The notes: generated from the sequence alone by a model not told the origin. A DNA stretch of 39,221 nt from an uncultured Alphaproteobacteria bacterium (GCA_944390035.1 CALXOP010000081.1:1-39221); one strand, 5' to 3'; counted from the stretch's first letter, positions 7,568-14,218 are shown. A program made the numbers and translations.

Positions 7568-8324
7568 TTAACGCTCTTTTCCCAACAAATTGACCAATAT
7601 CAAATCCCCCATCTGAATTCATCACAAAATCATAAAAGTCTTTAATGGTCGCTAATTTTTGTTTTTTATTTTTTGCCTTAAAGCAAGCAACAAGTTTATG
7701 AGTAAACTCAGGGTGAGGCATATTTTTAACATGATAACGTTGAGCAAAGTCCGGATTTGTTAAAATTTGTTCAATTTTGCTATGCGGAACATGCGCCAAA
7801 TTATGAAAGTTGTAATAAGCGGTAATAAGAGCGTCCACCAAGCTCCAATATTGCAAATCAAGATGCAAATTTTTTTTGCTTAAAGACAAAAGTTCGTCAT
7901 ACCTGTCCCAGAGATAATATTTGATAAATTTTTTATCATAGTCCGAGAGGGGCTCAAAAGGTTGTTTTACTTGCAAAGCAGCCTTATCACGGAGTTTTTG
8001 AATTTCTCCGTGAACATCATATAACACTTTTCCATACAAGAGCAGATATTGATTGGTATAGTTATGCTCTTTGAGCGATTCCTCCATATATTCTTCAAAT
8101 CTAAAGATAGGATTAATGGTATATTCCATCAAAAATCCATCGACATAGCAGTTAGATTTTTCCTGCCATCCAAGAGAATTTGACGCAATAATCGTCACAT
8201 CAATATCCGAAAACTCATTTTGGTTTCCGGCGGCATAACTTCCGCATAAAAGAGCGCCTTCGAACCAATCTTGATGCACATATTTTTCCAAAAATTTATA
8301 AAGAGCTTTTTCCCACTTTTCCAT
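7560..8324 (-). CDS. Nucleotidyltransferase-domain protein (MNT/Pol-beta fold)
   Basis: A 254-residue protein. Residues 27-43 (CGSYAAGNQNEFSDIDV) match the GS-x-x-x-G-x5-SDxD signature of the minimal nucleotidyltransferase family, with Asp40 and Asp42 as likely metal ligands. A helical C-terminal part follows (about residues 120-254), as in aminoglycoside-adenylyltransferase-like or MNT-HEPN-like proteins. No separate HEPN partner gene is present. The ATG at 8324 is preferred over one 12 bases upstream because GAGGAAAAAC precedes it. It could modify a small molecule, an RNA or a protein; the substrate cannot be read from sequence. Confidence 0.75.
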   Translation of the reverse strand: MEKWEKALYKFLEKYVHQDWFEGALLCGSYAAGNQNEFSDIDVTIIASNSLGWQEKSNCYVDGFLMEYTINPIFRFEEYMEESLKEHNYTNQYLLLYGKVLYDVHGEIQKLRDKAALQVKQPFEPLSDYDKKFIKYYLWDRYDELLSLSKKNLHLDLQYWSLVDALITAYYNFHNLAHVPHSKIEQILTNPDFAQRYHVKNMPHPEFTHKLVACFKAKNKKQKLATIKDFYDFVMNSDGGFDIGQFVGKRALKK

Positions 8325-8401
8325 GTTTTTCCTCATTTGTAGGTAATGACCTCATTTTGTCAGAAAGAAAGCCCAAAGGCAATAGAAGAAATTTTAAAAT
8401 A

Positions 8402-9292
8402 TTATTTAGAATGAGAGTTTTTTTGAGCAGATAATTCCGCAAATAACACCGGTTGAGATTCTTTGCCTCCGTTAACGGGGTGTAACTCTTTTCCGGATTG
8501 TCTTTGCAAAATGGAGGCATATAATTCGGGTGAGTTTTGTAAAATTTCGGGAGTAAGGTGAATGGAGCCATCCACCGGAATAAAGGCATAAATTCCCTTA
8601 GCATCTTTATAATTATCTTCAAAAGAAGAACCGGCGTTTTCTTTTCCGTCAGAACAATAAACCCCTTTTTCAACCACGGTTAAAATATGCCCGTGCGGAT
8701 GCCCCGTGCATTTAGGAATAACCACCACGGTATTAATCGGGCAATTTTCAATATCTTTTAACTGAATAGGCACACCCAAAAAATTAGCAGATTTAGCTAA
8801 ATGATCTTTTTCTTGGTAGGCTGAAAGGTTTCCGGATATAGGCTCATTATATACTTTATGAAGCAGGCGTTTTACCGCGCCGGCACAATATCCCTGCGGG
8901 GTTTGATTGATGCTGCATTTTGCATACTTTTTTTGGCCGCGGCTGTTTCTGATGGTAAAATGAAACCCCTTCGTCAAAATAGAACGCATTTTTTTCTGGC
9001 TGGGTCCGGGCTGAATTGCTCCCAACAACTCGGCAGAAAATTTAATATCTGGGTTGCTCTCTAAAATTGTTTTAAACTCTTGAATATTTAAAGACACGCT
9101 GTCTGTCAAAATATCCATGGGAATTTGATTTTTCGCCAAAGATTCTGCAGTCAGTTTTTTGGTCTCATTGTCAAAGTCCTTGTCAAAATTAGAAGCCGAC
9201 ATACCGCTTGGCGAAGGAAACATGGTCGCGGCTAATGCGGCGATTTCAACACTTCGCTTTTTCAAGTCGTATATCTTCTTTTTTATATCCAT
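8402..9292 (-). CDS. Putative Cys/His hydrolase (CHAP/NlpC-like pattern), unknown family
   Basis: A 296-residue protein. An isolated Cys at the start of a helix (QGYCAGAVKRLLHKVY, Cys136) is followed about 62-66 residues later by a His-rich strand (CTGHPHGHILTVVEKG, His198/200/202) and Asp215. This spacing and context recall papain-fold amidases such as CHAP or NlpC/P60, where a helix-capping Cys and a strand His form the active site. There is no conventional signal peptide; a weakly hydrophobic segment (IAALAATMFP) lies near residue 18. The C-terminus is polar. It may be an effector-like or cell-wall-active hydrolase, but the fold assignment is only a motif reading. It lies 78 bases upstream of the nucleotidyltransferase gene on the same strand. 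Confidence 0.5.
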   Translation of the reverse strand: MDIKKKIYDLKKRSVEIAALAATMFPSPSGMSASNFDKDFDNETKKLTAESLAKNQIPMDILTDSVSLNIQEFKTILESNPDIKFSAELLGAIQPGPSQKKMRSILTKGFHFTIRNSRGQKKYAKCSINQTPQGYCAGAVKRLLHKVYNEPISGNLSAYQEKDHLAKSANFLGVPIQLKDIENCPINTVVVIPKCTGHPHGHILTVVEKGVYCSDGKENAGSSFEDNYKDAKGIYAFIPVDGSIHLTPEILQNSPELYASILQRQSGKELHPVNGGKESQPVLFAELSAQKNSHSK

Positions 9293-9495
9293 GACACGGC
9301 CTTTTTTTTCGCTATTATGTCTAAATTATATCATATAAAAGTCATCGTGTAAACAATATTTGATTGTTTTTCAATAAGTTCTATAAAAAGCGCAGATTCC
9401 GAAAGTGTTTTTATGAGCAAGCAAATTTGGGGTATTGGTCTTTTGAGAAGGGCATGATATATCTAAAATTAAAGCACACACAAAAGGGGTAAGAG

Positions 9496-10308
9496 ATGAA
9501 AAAAGACGGGATAATCAAATTGCACAATTCTGTGGCAGAGTGCCAAATATCTTTGTGGGGCGGCAATCTTTTGTCTTACCGCCCGAGGAAAGAGGAACAC
9601 GACATCTTTTGGCTGGGAGATTTAAATAAATTTGATAATGTTCAGGCTATCCGCGGTGGTATTCCTGTTTGTTGGCCGCGCTTTGCCGAAGAAGAGTTGA
9701 ATAATCATCTGCCACGCCATGGCTTTGCCCGCTTATCAATGTGGAATTTGCAAAATGTTAATGTTGATGACCACCAAATAGAGGCAGAATTGTCTCTTTC
9801 GCCCGAAGCACAATACAACCTAAACCTTTCCGCCAGAGTAATGATTAAAATCACCGATAAATTAACCTATACGCTGGAAACCATTAATAATGGCGATACC
9901 CCGTTTGCGTTCAGCGAGGCGCTGCATGCTTATTTTAATATTGGCTCGGTTGATAATATAGAGGTTAAAGGCTTAGCCGGACACCGCTATAAAAATTCTC
10001 TGACCGGCAGTATGGCTGTTCAAGATAATGACCTAAAAATAAAAGGGGAAGTCGATAGAATTTTTTTAGAGCAAACAGAGCCGCTTGAGATTATCGATAA
10101 AGTCTATAATCGTGTGATAAAAATAGAAAAATCCGGCTCAAATACTACCGTTGTCTGGAACCCCAATAAAGATTTGGCCGAAATGAGCCCTAATCAATAT
10201 AAGCAATTTGTCTGCGTGGAGCCATCCAATGTAGGCGAGAGCGCCATCGTCCTGCCGCCTCACCATACCCATCAACTCACCACCACCATAAGCGTTGATA
10301 AGCTCTAA
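9496..10308 (+). CDS. D-hexose-6-phosphate mutarotase (YeaD/aldose 1-epimerase family)
   Basis: A full-length 270-residue member of the galactose-mutarotase fold that interconverts the alpha and beta anomers of glucose-6-phosphate-like sugars in the cytosol. Family motifs in order are NVQAIRGGIPVCWPRF, LPRHGFAR (His about residue 76), FSEALHAYFNIG (catalytic-type Glu and His), GHRYKNSL and KQFVCVEPSNV (catalytic-type Glu near the end). AAGGGGTAAGAG gives a strong ribosome-binding site. The gene is probably monocistronic. It sits immediately left of the repeat-bounded restriction-modification cassette and may be the last core gene before it. Confidence 0.9.
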   Translation: MKKDGIIKLHNSVAECQISLWGGNLLSYRPRKEEHDIFWLGDLNKFDNVQAIRGGIPVCWPRFAEEELNNHLPRHGFARLSMWNLQNVNVDDHQIEAELSLSPEAQYNLNLSARVMIKITDKLTYTLETINNGDTPFAFSEALHAYFNIGSVDNIEVKGLAGHRYKNSLTGSMAVQDNDLKIKGEVDRIFLEQTEPLEIIDKVYNRVIKIEKSGSNTTVVWNPNKDLAEMSPNQYKQFVCVEPSNVGESAIVLPPHHTHQLTTTISVDKL

Positions 10309-10371
10309 AAAATCCTCAAAATCAAACTCGCCATAAGGCTAAAGAGATAAACATATAAAAATAGAGCACTC

Positions 10372-10499
10372 GCTAAAGCGCAACACGCATTTTCGCCAAC
10401 TATCCGCTTCACACTTGCTCTTGCCCCCGCAAGCCCGTCCCTGCAACATAAACAACAAAAAAAAGCCTCCGCAAATGGGAGGCCTTTTTTTAATGGTGC
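10372..10499. repeat. Left copy of the 128/129-bp direct repeat flanking the R-M genes
   Basis: Compared by eye with 13136-13264, the two copies differ by two substitutions (CAT/CGT near 10390; CCGCTTC/CCGTTTC near 10407) and one base in a C-run. The repeat begins GCTAAAGCGCAACACGC, contains the hairpin terminator, and ends AATGGTGC. In the right copy those last bases are the encoded CCA end of tRNA-Thr. In the left copy the sequence diverges right after TGGTGC, so no tRNA body is attached. Confidence 0.9.
10457..10491. terminator. Hairpin terminator within the left repeat
   Basis: GCCTCC pairs with GGAGGC, with eight A on the left and seven T on the right. It is identical to the hairpin that follows tRNA-Thr in the right copy. 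Here it can end transcription of the mutarotase gene. Confidence 0.65.
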
Positions 10500-10754
10500 G
10501 CGATATTGTGCAATTATCGGACTGAAAATTACGATGAGTATAGGCAGCTTGAGTATAAGCTGGAGCTACTTTTAGACCAAAAAGACCAACAAGAAACAAA
10601 CAACTTGCAACTTCTTTTGGCTTAAATATCAAAAATCCGATTAGTTGACGTTGATGTCATTTAATGAAAAAAATATTGAAACTAGGGTTTTACTTTTTTA
10701 AAATAGTATGAATTAAGCTATGAAAAATTTATATGTAAAACACAATTGTTTAGC

Positions 10755-10782
10755 TTGACATATATTTCAAAGTTCTTATTAT
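10755..10782 (+). promoter_or_regulatory. Candidate sigma70 promoter of the R-M operon
   Basis: A consensus TTGACA (10755-10760) is separated by 16 bases from TATTAT (10777-10782). The start of transcription would fall near 10789, which is after the in-frame ATG at 10781. This supports the methyltransferase start at 10811. Confidence 0.65.
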
Positions 10783-10810
10783 GTTCTTAAAAGCAAATTG
10801 GAGAATAAAT

Positions 10811-11887
10811 ATGGATAATCATAATAATTCTATTTTTCAGGAATTAAACGGAACACTTAGACTTGGTGAACTATTTTGTGGTCCGGGAGGAATAGGATTA
10901 GGAGCTTCTCTCGCTCATGTAAATGGTTTAAAAATCGACCATGTTTGGGCTACAGATTACGATAAAGATACTTGTAGAACATACAAAAATAACCTACATC
11001 CTAAAGAAATAATCTGTGAAGATATAAGGAAGCTTAATTTTGAAAATATTTTGAAAAAACATGGAACTATAGACTGTCTTACATTTGGCTTCCCTTGCAA
11101 TGACTTTAGTTCTGTCGGAGAACAAAAAGGATTAGAAGGAACTTTTGGAGCATTATACCAATATTGCGTTAAGGCCTTAAATGTTTTTAAGCCTAAGTTT
11201 TTTATTGCAGAGAATGTAAGCGGATTAAAAAATGCCAACGATGGGACAGCTTTTTCTCATATACTCGAAGAATTTCAGAATGCAGGTTATAAAATATATC
11301 CTAATCTTTATTGCTTTGAGACTTATGGGGTACCACAAAAGCGTCATAGAATAATTATTGTTGGTATTAGAAATGACATTAATTTGACATTTAAAATTCC
11401 ATCAAATAAACCCTATGAGAATATTGATAATTCAGTAAAAACTGCATTAAAAAATATTCCGGAAAATGCGGCAAATAATGAAAAAACGGCACAATCGGAT
11501 AAAGTTGTTGAGAGATTAAAATATATTAAGGAAGGTGAAAATGCTTTTACTGCAAATCTCCCACCTGAATTGCAGTTAAATGTAAAAGGGGCAAAAATAA
11601 GTCAAATATACAAAAGATTGAAATCAGACGAGCCCAGTTACACTATTACCGGTAGTGGAGGTGGTGGGACACATGTATACCACTATAAGGAAAACAGAGC
11701 GTTAACTAATCGCGAGAGAGCAAGAATACAAACTTTTACGGATAGTTTTGTTTTTTATGGTTCAAAAGAAAGTGTGAGAAAACAAATAGGTATGGCTGTT
11801 CCTCCTCAAGGTATAAAGATTATTTTTGAAGCCTTATTAAATTGTATTATGGGTAATGATTACGAAACTATGGAAGCCAAAGTATAA
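10811..11887 (+). CDS. DNA (cytosine-5-)-methyltransferase of a type II R-M system
   Basis: A 358-residue C5-cytosine methyltransferase with the family's motifs in order. Motif I is ELFCGPGGIGLGA (residues 20-32, SAM binding). Motif IV is GFPCNDFSSVG with catalytic Cys96. Motif VI is ENV (Glu134). Motif VIII is QKRHR (176-180). Motif IX is LTNRERARIQTF (298-309), and motif X is GMAVPPQ. The target recognition region lies at about residues 185-290 and is short. Motif IV reads PCN where many members have PCQ. GGAG precedes the ATG at 10811 by 7 bases. The stop overlaps the endonuclease start in TAATG, so the two are translationally coupled. It protects host DNA from the partner enzyme; the recognition site is not readable from sequence. 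Confidence 0.95.
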   Translation: MDNHNNSIFQELNGTLRLGELFCGPGGIGLGASLAHVNGLKIDHVWATDYDKDTCRTYKNNLHPKEIICEDIRKLNFENILKKHGTIDCLTFGFPCNDFSSVGEQKGLEGTFGALYQYCVKALNVFKPKFFIAENVSGLKNANDGTAFSHILEEFQNAGYKIYPNLYCFETYGVPQKRHRIIIVGIRNDINLTFKIPSNKPYENIDNSVKTALKNIPENAANNEKTAQSDKVVERLKYIKEGENAFTANLPPELQLNVKGAKISQIYKRLKSDEPSYTITGSGGGGTHVYHYKENRALTNRERARIQTFTDSFVFYGSKESVRKQIGMAVPPQGIKIIFEALLNCIMGNDYETMEAKV

Positions 11888-12870
11888 TGTCGTCAATAAT
11901 ATTAAAAGAAAATCTATTTGAAGAAGTTTTAATTCGTCCTGCCGCAAGGTTTGATGAGTTGTGCATTGTTTCTGGATTTGCAACACCTGCTATGGGCGCA
12001 CATCAATTAGATGTAATTAAAGAAAGATTTGATAGACAAGATGTTCGTATTAATCTTGTTGTTGGTATGACTCCTTCTATTTCAGGTATATCTAAACCAC
12101 ATCACAAAAATTTCGTTAAACTTGTTAATGAAAAGAGTATTTTTAGTTGCTCTTACCTTAAATCCACAGCAACACCAACTCATACAAAATTATATTGTTG
12201 GCTTAAAAATGGTGTACCTCAAGAAGCTTTTTTGGCTTCTGCCAATTATACACTAAATGCATTCAAGAGATTTCAAGATGAAGTTGCGACAGATTGCAAT
12301 CCTATAGAGGCGTATGATTATTATAATTCTAAAATACCTCATTCTCTATATTGCACTTGTGATGAAGCAAATGAAATGGTACGAGATATTATCTCAAAAA
12401 CAACTTCTATTCAGGATTCTGAAAATGAACAAATCATCTTAGATGCAAACATTGGTAAAGAGGGGATTGACTGGGTTAAATTACCATTATTTTCAGAAAG
12501 GGATAAACAAATTCATACACATTCCGGTTTAAACTGGGGGCAAAGAGATGGAAGAGAGCCAAATCAGGCATATATCCCTATTCCTGCAAAAATTCAAAAA
12601 TCAAACTTTTTTCCACCAAGAGGGCAGTACTTTTCCGTTTTAACAGATGATGGTTTTCCTTTTGTTTGTGTGGTTGCACAAGATAATGGTAAAGCATTGC
12701 ATACTACAAATAATAACAGTGAATTTGGTGAATATTTTAGGCAAAAATTAGGTGTTCCTTTAGGTGAGCCAGTCACCTTAGCTGACTTAGATAGATTTGG
12801 AAGCCGATATGTAAAATTTACCAAGATTAATGAAGAAGAATATTATATGGAATTTAGTCCTTCTAGTTAG
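11887..12870 (+). CDS. NgoFVII-family type II restriction endonuclease (PLD fold)
   Basis: A 327-residue protein with an N-terminal phospholipase-D-type nuclease domain: HTKLYCW (His99, Lys101) followed by LASANYT (Ser118, Asn120) and Glu132, the single HxK site expected for BfiI/NgoFVII-like enzymes that act as dimers. The C-terminal half (about 205-315: SGLNWGQRDGREPNQAYIPI, FFPPRGQYFSVLTDDGFPF, NNSEFGEYFRQKLGV) fits the B3-like DNA recognition domain of the NgoFVII family. It starts on the last base of the methyltransferase stop codon. Together they form a complete two-gene type II system. Family members described with cytosine methyltransferases cut GC-rich sites, but I cannot infer the site here. 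An inverted repeat and a terminator follow. Confidence 0.9.
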   Translation: MSSIILKENLFEEVLIRPAARFDELCIVSGFATPAMGAHQLDVIKERFDRQDVRINLVVGMTPSISGISKPHHKNFVKLVNEKSIFSCSYLKSTATPTHTKLYCWLKNGVPQEAFLASANYTLNAFKRFQDEVATDCNPIEAYDYYNSKIPHSLYCTCDEANEMVRDIISKTTSIQDSENEQIILDANIGKEGIDWVKLPLFSERDKQIHTHSGLNWGQRDGREPNQAYIPIPAKIQKSNFFPPRGQYFSVLTDDGFPFVCVVAQDNGKALHTTNNNSEFGEYFRQKLGVPLGEPVTLADLDRFGSRYVKFTKINEEEYYMEFSPSS

Positions 12871-12935
12871 TTAGGACATTTTATCAGACTATATTCTAAT
12901 TTCTCAAAATACATGATTTTACTACCTTTTACACC

Positions 12936-12993
12936 AAAAGTCCGATAATTATTGAAAAATCGACGCTTTTAAAAACCAAACAATCGGACTTTT
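12936..12993. repeat. Inverted repeat AAAAGTCCGAT / ATCGGACTTTT
   Basis: The arms at 12936-12946 and 12983-12993 are perfectly complementary over 11 bases, with a 36-base spacer. Each contains the octamer AGTCCGAT/ATCGGACT, which also occurs in the T-arm of tRNA-Thr (13276-13283) and at 10516-10523. The long spacer makes a simple terminator unlikely; recombinase or regulator binding is possible. Confidence 0.6.
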
Positions 12994-13016
12994 AGGGATT
13001 CAGCCCTGATAAAGCA

Positions 13017-13043
13017 AAAAGACACCCTTTTGAGTGTCTTTTC
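13017..13043. terminator. Hairpin terminator downstream of the R-M operon
   Basis: AAAAGACAC pairs with GTGTCTTTT around an 8-base loop. A-runs lie on the left and T-runs on the right, so it may work in both directions. It lies about 150 bases after the endonuclease stop. Confidence 0.65.
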
Positions 13044-13046
13044 AAA

Positions 13047-13065
13047 AATGGTGCCGCTGGCAAGA
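13047..13065 (-). repeat. 19-bp duplicate of the tRNA-Thr 3' end (candidate att remnant)
   Basis: AATGGTGCCGCTGGCAAGA is identical to 13257-13275, which is the 3' end of tRNA-Thr (encoded CCA, discriminator, 3' acceptor strand and part of the T-stem). The copies are exactly 210 bases apart. The tRNA body is not present next to this copy. A duplicated tRNA 3' end is what tyrosine-recombinase integration leaves behind. Confidence 0.7.
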
Positions 13066-13135
13066 TTGGGTACTCCCGCTAAGCGGGGCCTCCTCGCGTC
13101 GTAAGGTTCAAACTTCGTGTCTCGCTAAGCGTAAA

Positions 13136-13264
13136 GCTAAAGCGCAACACGCGTTTTCGCCAACTATCCGTTTCACACTTGCTCTTGCCCCCCGCAAGCC
13201 CGTCCCTGCAACATAAACAACAAAAAAAAGCCTCCGCAAATGGGAGGCCTTTTTTTAATGGTGC
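13136..13264. repeat. Right copy of the direct repeat, overlapping tRNA-Thr 3' end
   Basis: Partner of 10372-10499, nearly identical over the full length. Its right end runs six bases into the tRNA gene (encoded CCA, discriminator and two acceptor bases). Its other contents are the tRNA terminator and about 90 bases beyond it. The left boundary is blurred by a local near-tandem GCTAAGCGTAAAGCTAAAGC. Confidence 0.9.
13222..13256 (-). terminator. Terminator of tRNA-Thr
   Basis: Read on the minus strand it starts three bases after the tRNA CCA: an A-run, GCCTCC/GGAGGC stem and eight T. The identical hairpin lies in the left repeat copy. Confidence 0.75.
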
Positions 13265-13333
13265 CGCTGGCAAGAATCGGACTTGCGACCCCGTCATTAC
13301 CAATGACGTGCTCTACCACTGAGCTACAGCGGC
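13259..13333 (-). tRNA. tRNA-Thr (anticodon GGT)
   Basis: A 75-nt cloverleaf with encoded CCA. The acceptor stem GCCGCTG/CAGCGGC is perfect. The D-arm is GCTCAGTGGTAGAGC. The anticodon arm is CGTCA-TTGGTAA-TGACG, with GGT at positions 34-36 reading ACC. The T-stem GCAAG/CTTGC is perfect. The T-loop reads TCCGATT where the near-universal pattern is TTCRANN, so position 55 is C instead of U. A good promoter lies upstream and a terminator downstream, so it appears to be expressed. Its 3' end is duplicated at 13047-13065 and is the edge of the 129-bp repeat. Confidence 0.93.
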
Positions 13334-13346
13334 GACAACGCTAGGT

Positions 13347-13375
13347 AACATACACGGCATTTTTCAAAAAATCAA
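13347..13375 (-). promoter_or_regulatory. Promoter of tRNA-Thr
   Basis: On the minus strand TTGATT (13370-13375) and TATGTT (13347-13352) are separated by exactly 17 bases. The tRNA 5' end lies 13 bases downstream of the -10 element. Confidence 0.6.
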
Positions 13376-13469
13376 GGGGAATTTTTAACTAAAGTTGATT
13401 ATTTTTATTTTTCTTTGATTTTTTCAATTTCCCCTCTTTAATTAGGTAAAATCTCACCTATATATTTTG

Positions 13470-13552
13470 TGCAGTTCATGTGCAAATTTACAATGTCTGC
13501 ATGCTAAGTACGAGGGAACACCTGACATCTCAGATCAGGTGTTCCTTTTTTT
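13470..13552 (+). ncRNA. Candidate small RNA or leader transcript with intrinsic terminator
   Basis: A strong plus-strand terminator (GGAACACCTGA / TCAGGTGTTCC with seven T, 13515-13552) has no plus-strand protein gene before it; the nearest upstream feature is a minus-strand tRNA. A TATATT -10-like box lies at 13461-13466. The roughly 80 bases between could be a small RNA. They also contain a nine-codon frame (MCKFTMSAC, 13478-13507) that stops just before the hairpin, so an attenuator-like leader for the lipoprotein gene at 13654 is an alternative. The start point is a guess. Confidence 0.4.
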
Positions 13553-13653
13553 GTGTTTGTTTTACGTTGTTGAGTAAATCAAAATTTGTATTGGTAATTT
13601 TTGCCAAAGAGTATATGCTTTTTGCAAATCAATAATGCAATAAGGAGAATATC

Positions 13654-14052
13654 ATGTCTAAAATTTTGAGCTTGCTGGCCGGTATTTTAATGTTTAGCGC
13701 TTGTTCAGCACAAGAACCCGACAGCTTTATCGGCAAAGAATATAAGCTAACTCAAGCCCCCAACAATGCCGAAATCACCTTAGGCTTTGATGGCAAGGAA
13801 AACCGCTATTTCGGCAAAGCCGCCGTTAACAATTACTTTGGGGCTTATACTCTGGAGGGCGAGAATCTTTCTTTTGGTCCGGCCGGTGCCACAATGATGG
13901 CCGGTCCCGAAGTTCTGATGACGGCCGAGCAAGAATACCTTCAATTTTTGGCAGATGTAAAATCTTATAAATTAGAAGGAAACAAGTTGATTTTGACCGG
14001 CGCAGACGGTAAAACGCTTGTTTTTGAGGAAACGGGAACGGTTGCAGAATAG
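13654..14052 (+). CDS. META-domain lipoprotein (HslJ-like)
   Basis: A 132-residue lipoprotein with signal MSKILSLLAGILMFSAC (lipobox FSAC, Cys17). The mature part fits the META fold: FIGKEYKLTQ, then FGKAAVNNYFGAYTLEG, LSFGPAGATMMAGPEVL, EYLQFLADVKSYKLEGNKL and a closing strand KTLVFEE. META-domain lipoproteins such as HslJ are linked to envelope stress or antibiotic tolerance in E. coli, but the molecular role is unclear. AAGGAG precedes the ATG by 7 bases. It is probably monocistronic, with a possible leader transcript upstream and a terminator downstream. Confidence 0.82.
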   Translation: MSKILSLLAGILMFSACSAQEPDSFIGKEYKLTQAPNNAEITLGFDGKENRYFGKAAVNNYFGAYTLEGENLSFGPAGATMMAGPEVLMTAEQEYLQFLADVKSYKLEGNKLILTGADGKTLVFEETGTVAE

Positions 14053-14065
14053 TCGAGCTTTTATC

Positions 14066-14102
14066 AAAAAACCGCTTAGTCTTAAAACTGAGCGGTTTTT
14101 TA
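14066..14102 (+). terminator. Terminator of the META-domain lipoprotein gene
   Basis: The stem AAAACCGCTTAG / CTGAGCGGTTTT has one internal G-T pair and is followed by T residues. Confidence 0.8.
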
Positions 14103-14218
14103 TGCAAAATCGCGGGTATTCTTGAATTTTTTTATTGTAATTGTTAAAAAAATGTTTAGTCTGATAAACGTTAACATAATGAAATAACCCCTGATTTAAG
14201 GAAAATAGGACAAATACA

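Larger units (their letters stand above)
10309..10810. other. 502-bp spacer left of the restriction-modification genes
   Basis: No convincing gene is present. It holds the left 128-bp direct repeat (10372-10499) with its internal hairpin, an ATCGGACT octamer shared with the tRNA-Thr T-arm (10516-10523), and the candidate methyltransferase promoter (10755-10782). The open frame on the minus strand at 10339-10632 runs through the repeat and lacks a ribosome-binding site. Confidence 0.7.
12871..13258. other. 388-bp spacer between the endonuclease gene and tRNA-Thr
   Basis: No gene is supported. It holds an 11-bp inverted repeat containing the tRNA T-arm octamer (12936-12993), a hairpin terminator (13017-13043), a 19-bp duplicate of the tRNA-Thr 3' end (13047-13065) and most of the right 129-bp direct repeat. 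It looks like a junction built by repeated recombination at the tRNA 3' end. Confidence 0.7.
10372..13264. mobile_element. Putative repeat-bounded genomic islet carrying a type II R-M system
   Basis: Two genes of a restriction-modification system lie between near-identical direct repeats. The right repeat overlaps the 3' end of a tRNA-Thr gene, a classic integration target. The R-M genes are much richer in A+T than nearby core genes: 14 of 60 bases at 11401-11460 are G or C, against 31 of 60 at 21421-21460 plus the next 20 bases in accA. No integrase, transposase or terminal inverted repeats were found, so the element is either passively mobilised, a remnant, or excisable only by homologous recombination between the repeats. 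The boundaries are inferred. Confidence 0.55.
13334..13653. other. 320-bp spacer between tRNA-Thr and the META-domain lipoprotein gene
   Basis: No long gene is present. It holds the tRNA promoter (13347-13375, minus), an AT-rich stretch, and on the plus strand a short possible transcript ending in a strong terminator (13470-13552). The lipoprotein's own leader lies after that terminator. Confidence 0.65.

Noticed and set aside
7560-9292. MNT-HEPN toxin-antitoxin pair
   Set aside because: The nucleotidyltransferase has no separate HEPN partner and the upstream gene lacks the HEPN RxxxxH motif.
10339-10632. Open frame of 97 codons on the minus strand through the left repeat
   Set aside because: Its second half is the conceptual translation of the repeat and terminator, there is no ribosome-binding site, and its composition is not protein-like.
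12871-13258. Remnant of an integrase gene beside the tRNA
   Set aside because: No frame shows tyrosine recombinase motifs such as the HxxR or the catalytic Tyr context.
10372-13264. Composite transposon or insertion sequence
   Set aside because: No transposase, terminal inverted repeats or target-site duplications were found; the flanking repeats are direct and contain a tRNA terminator.
13079-13303. Open frame of 74 codons on the minus strand
   Set aside because: It runs through the tRNA-Thr gene, its terminator and the right repeat; such frames beside tRNAs are artefacts.
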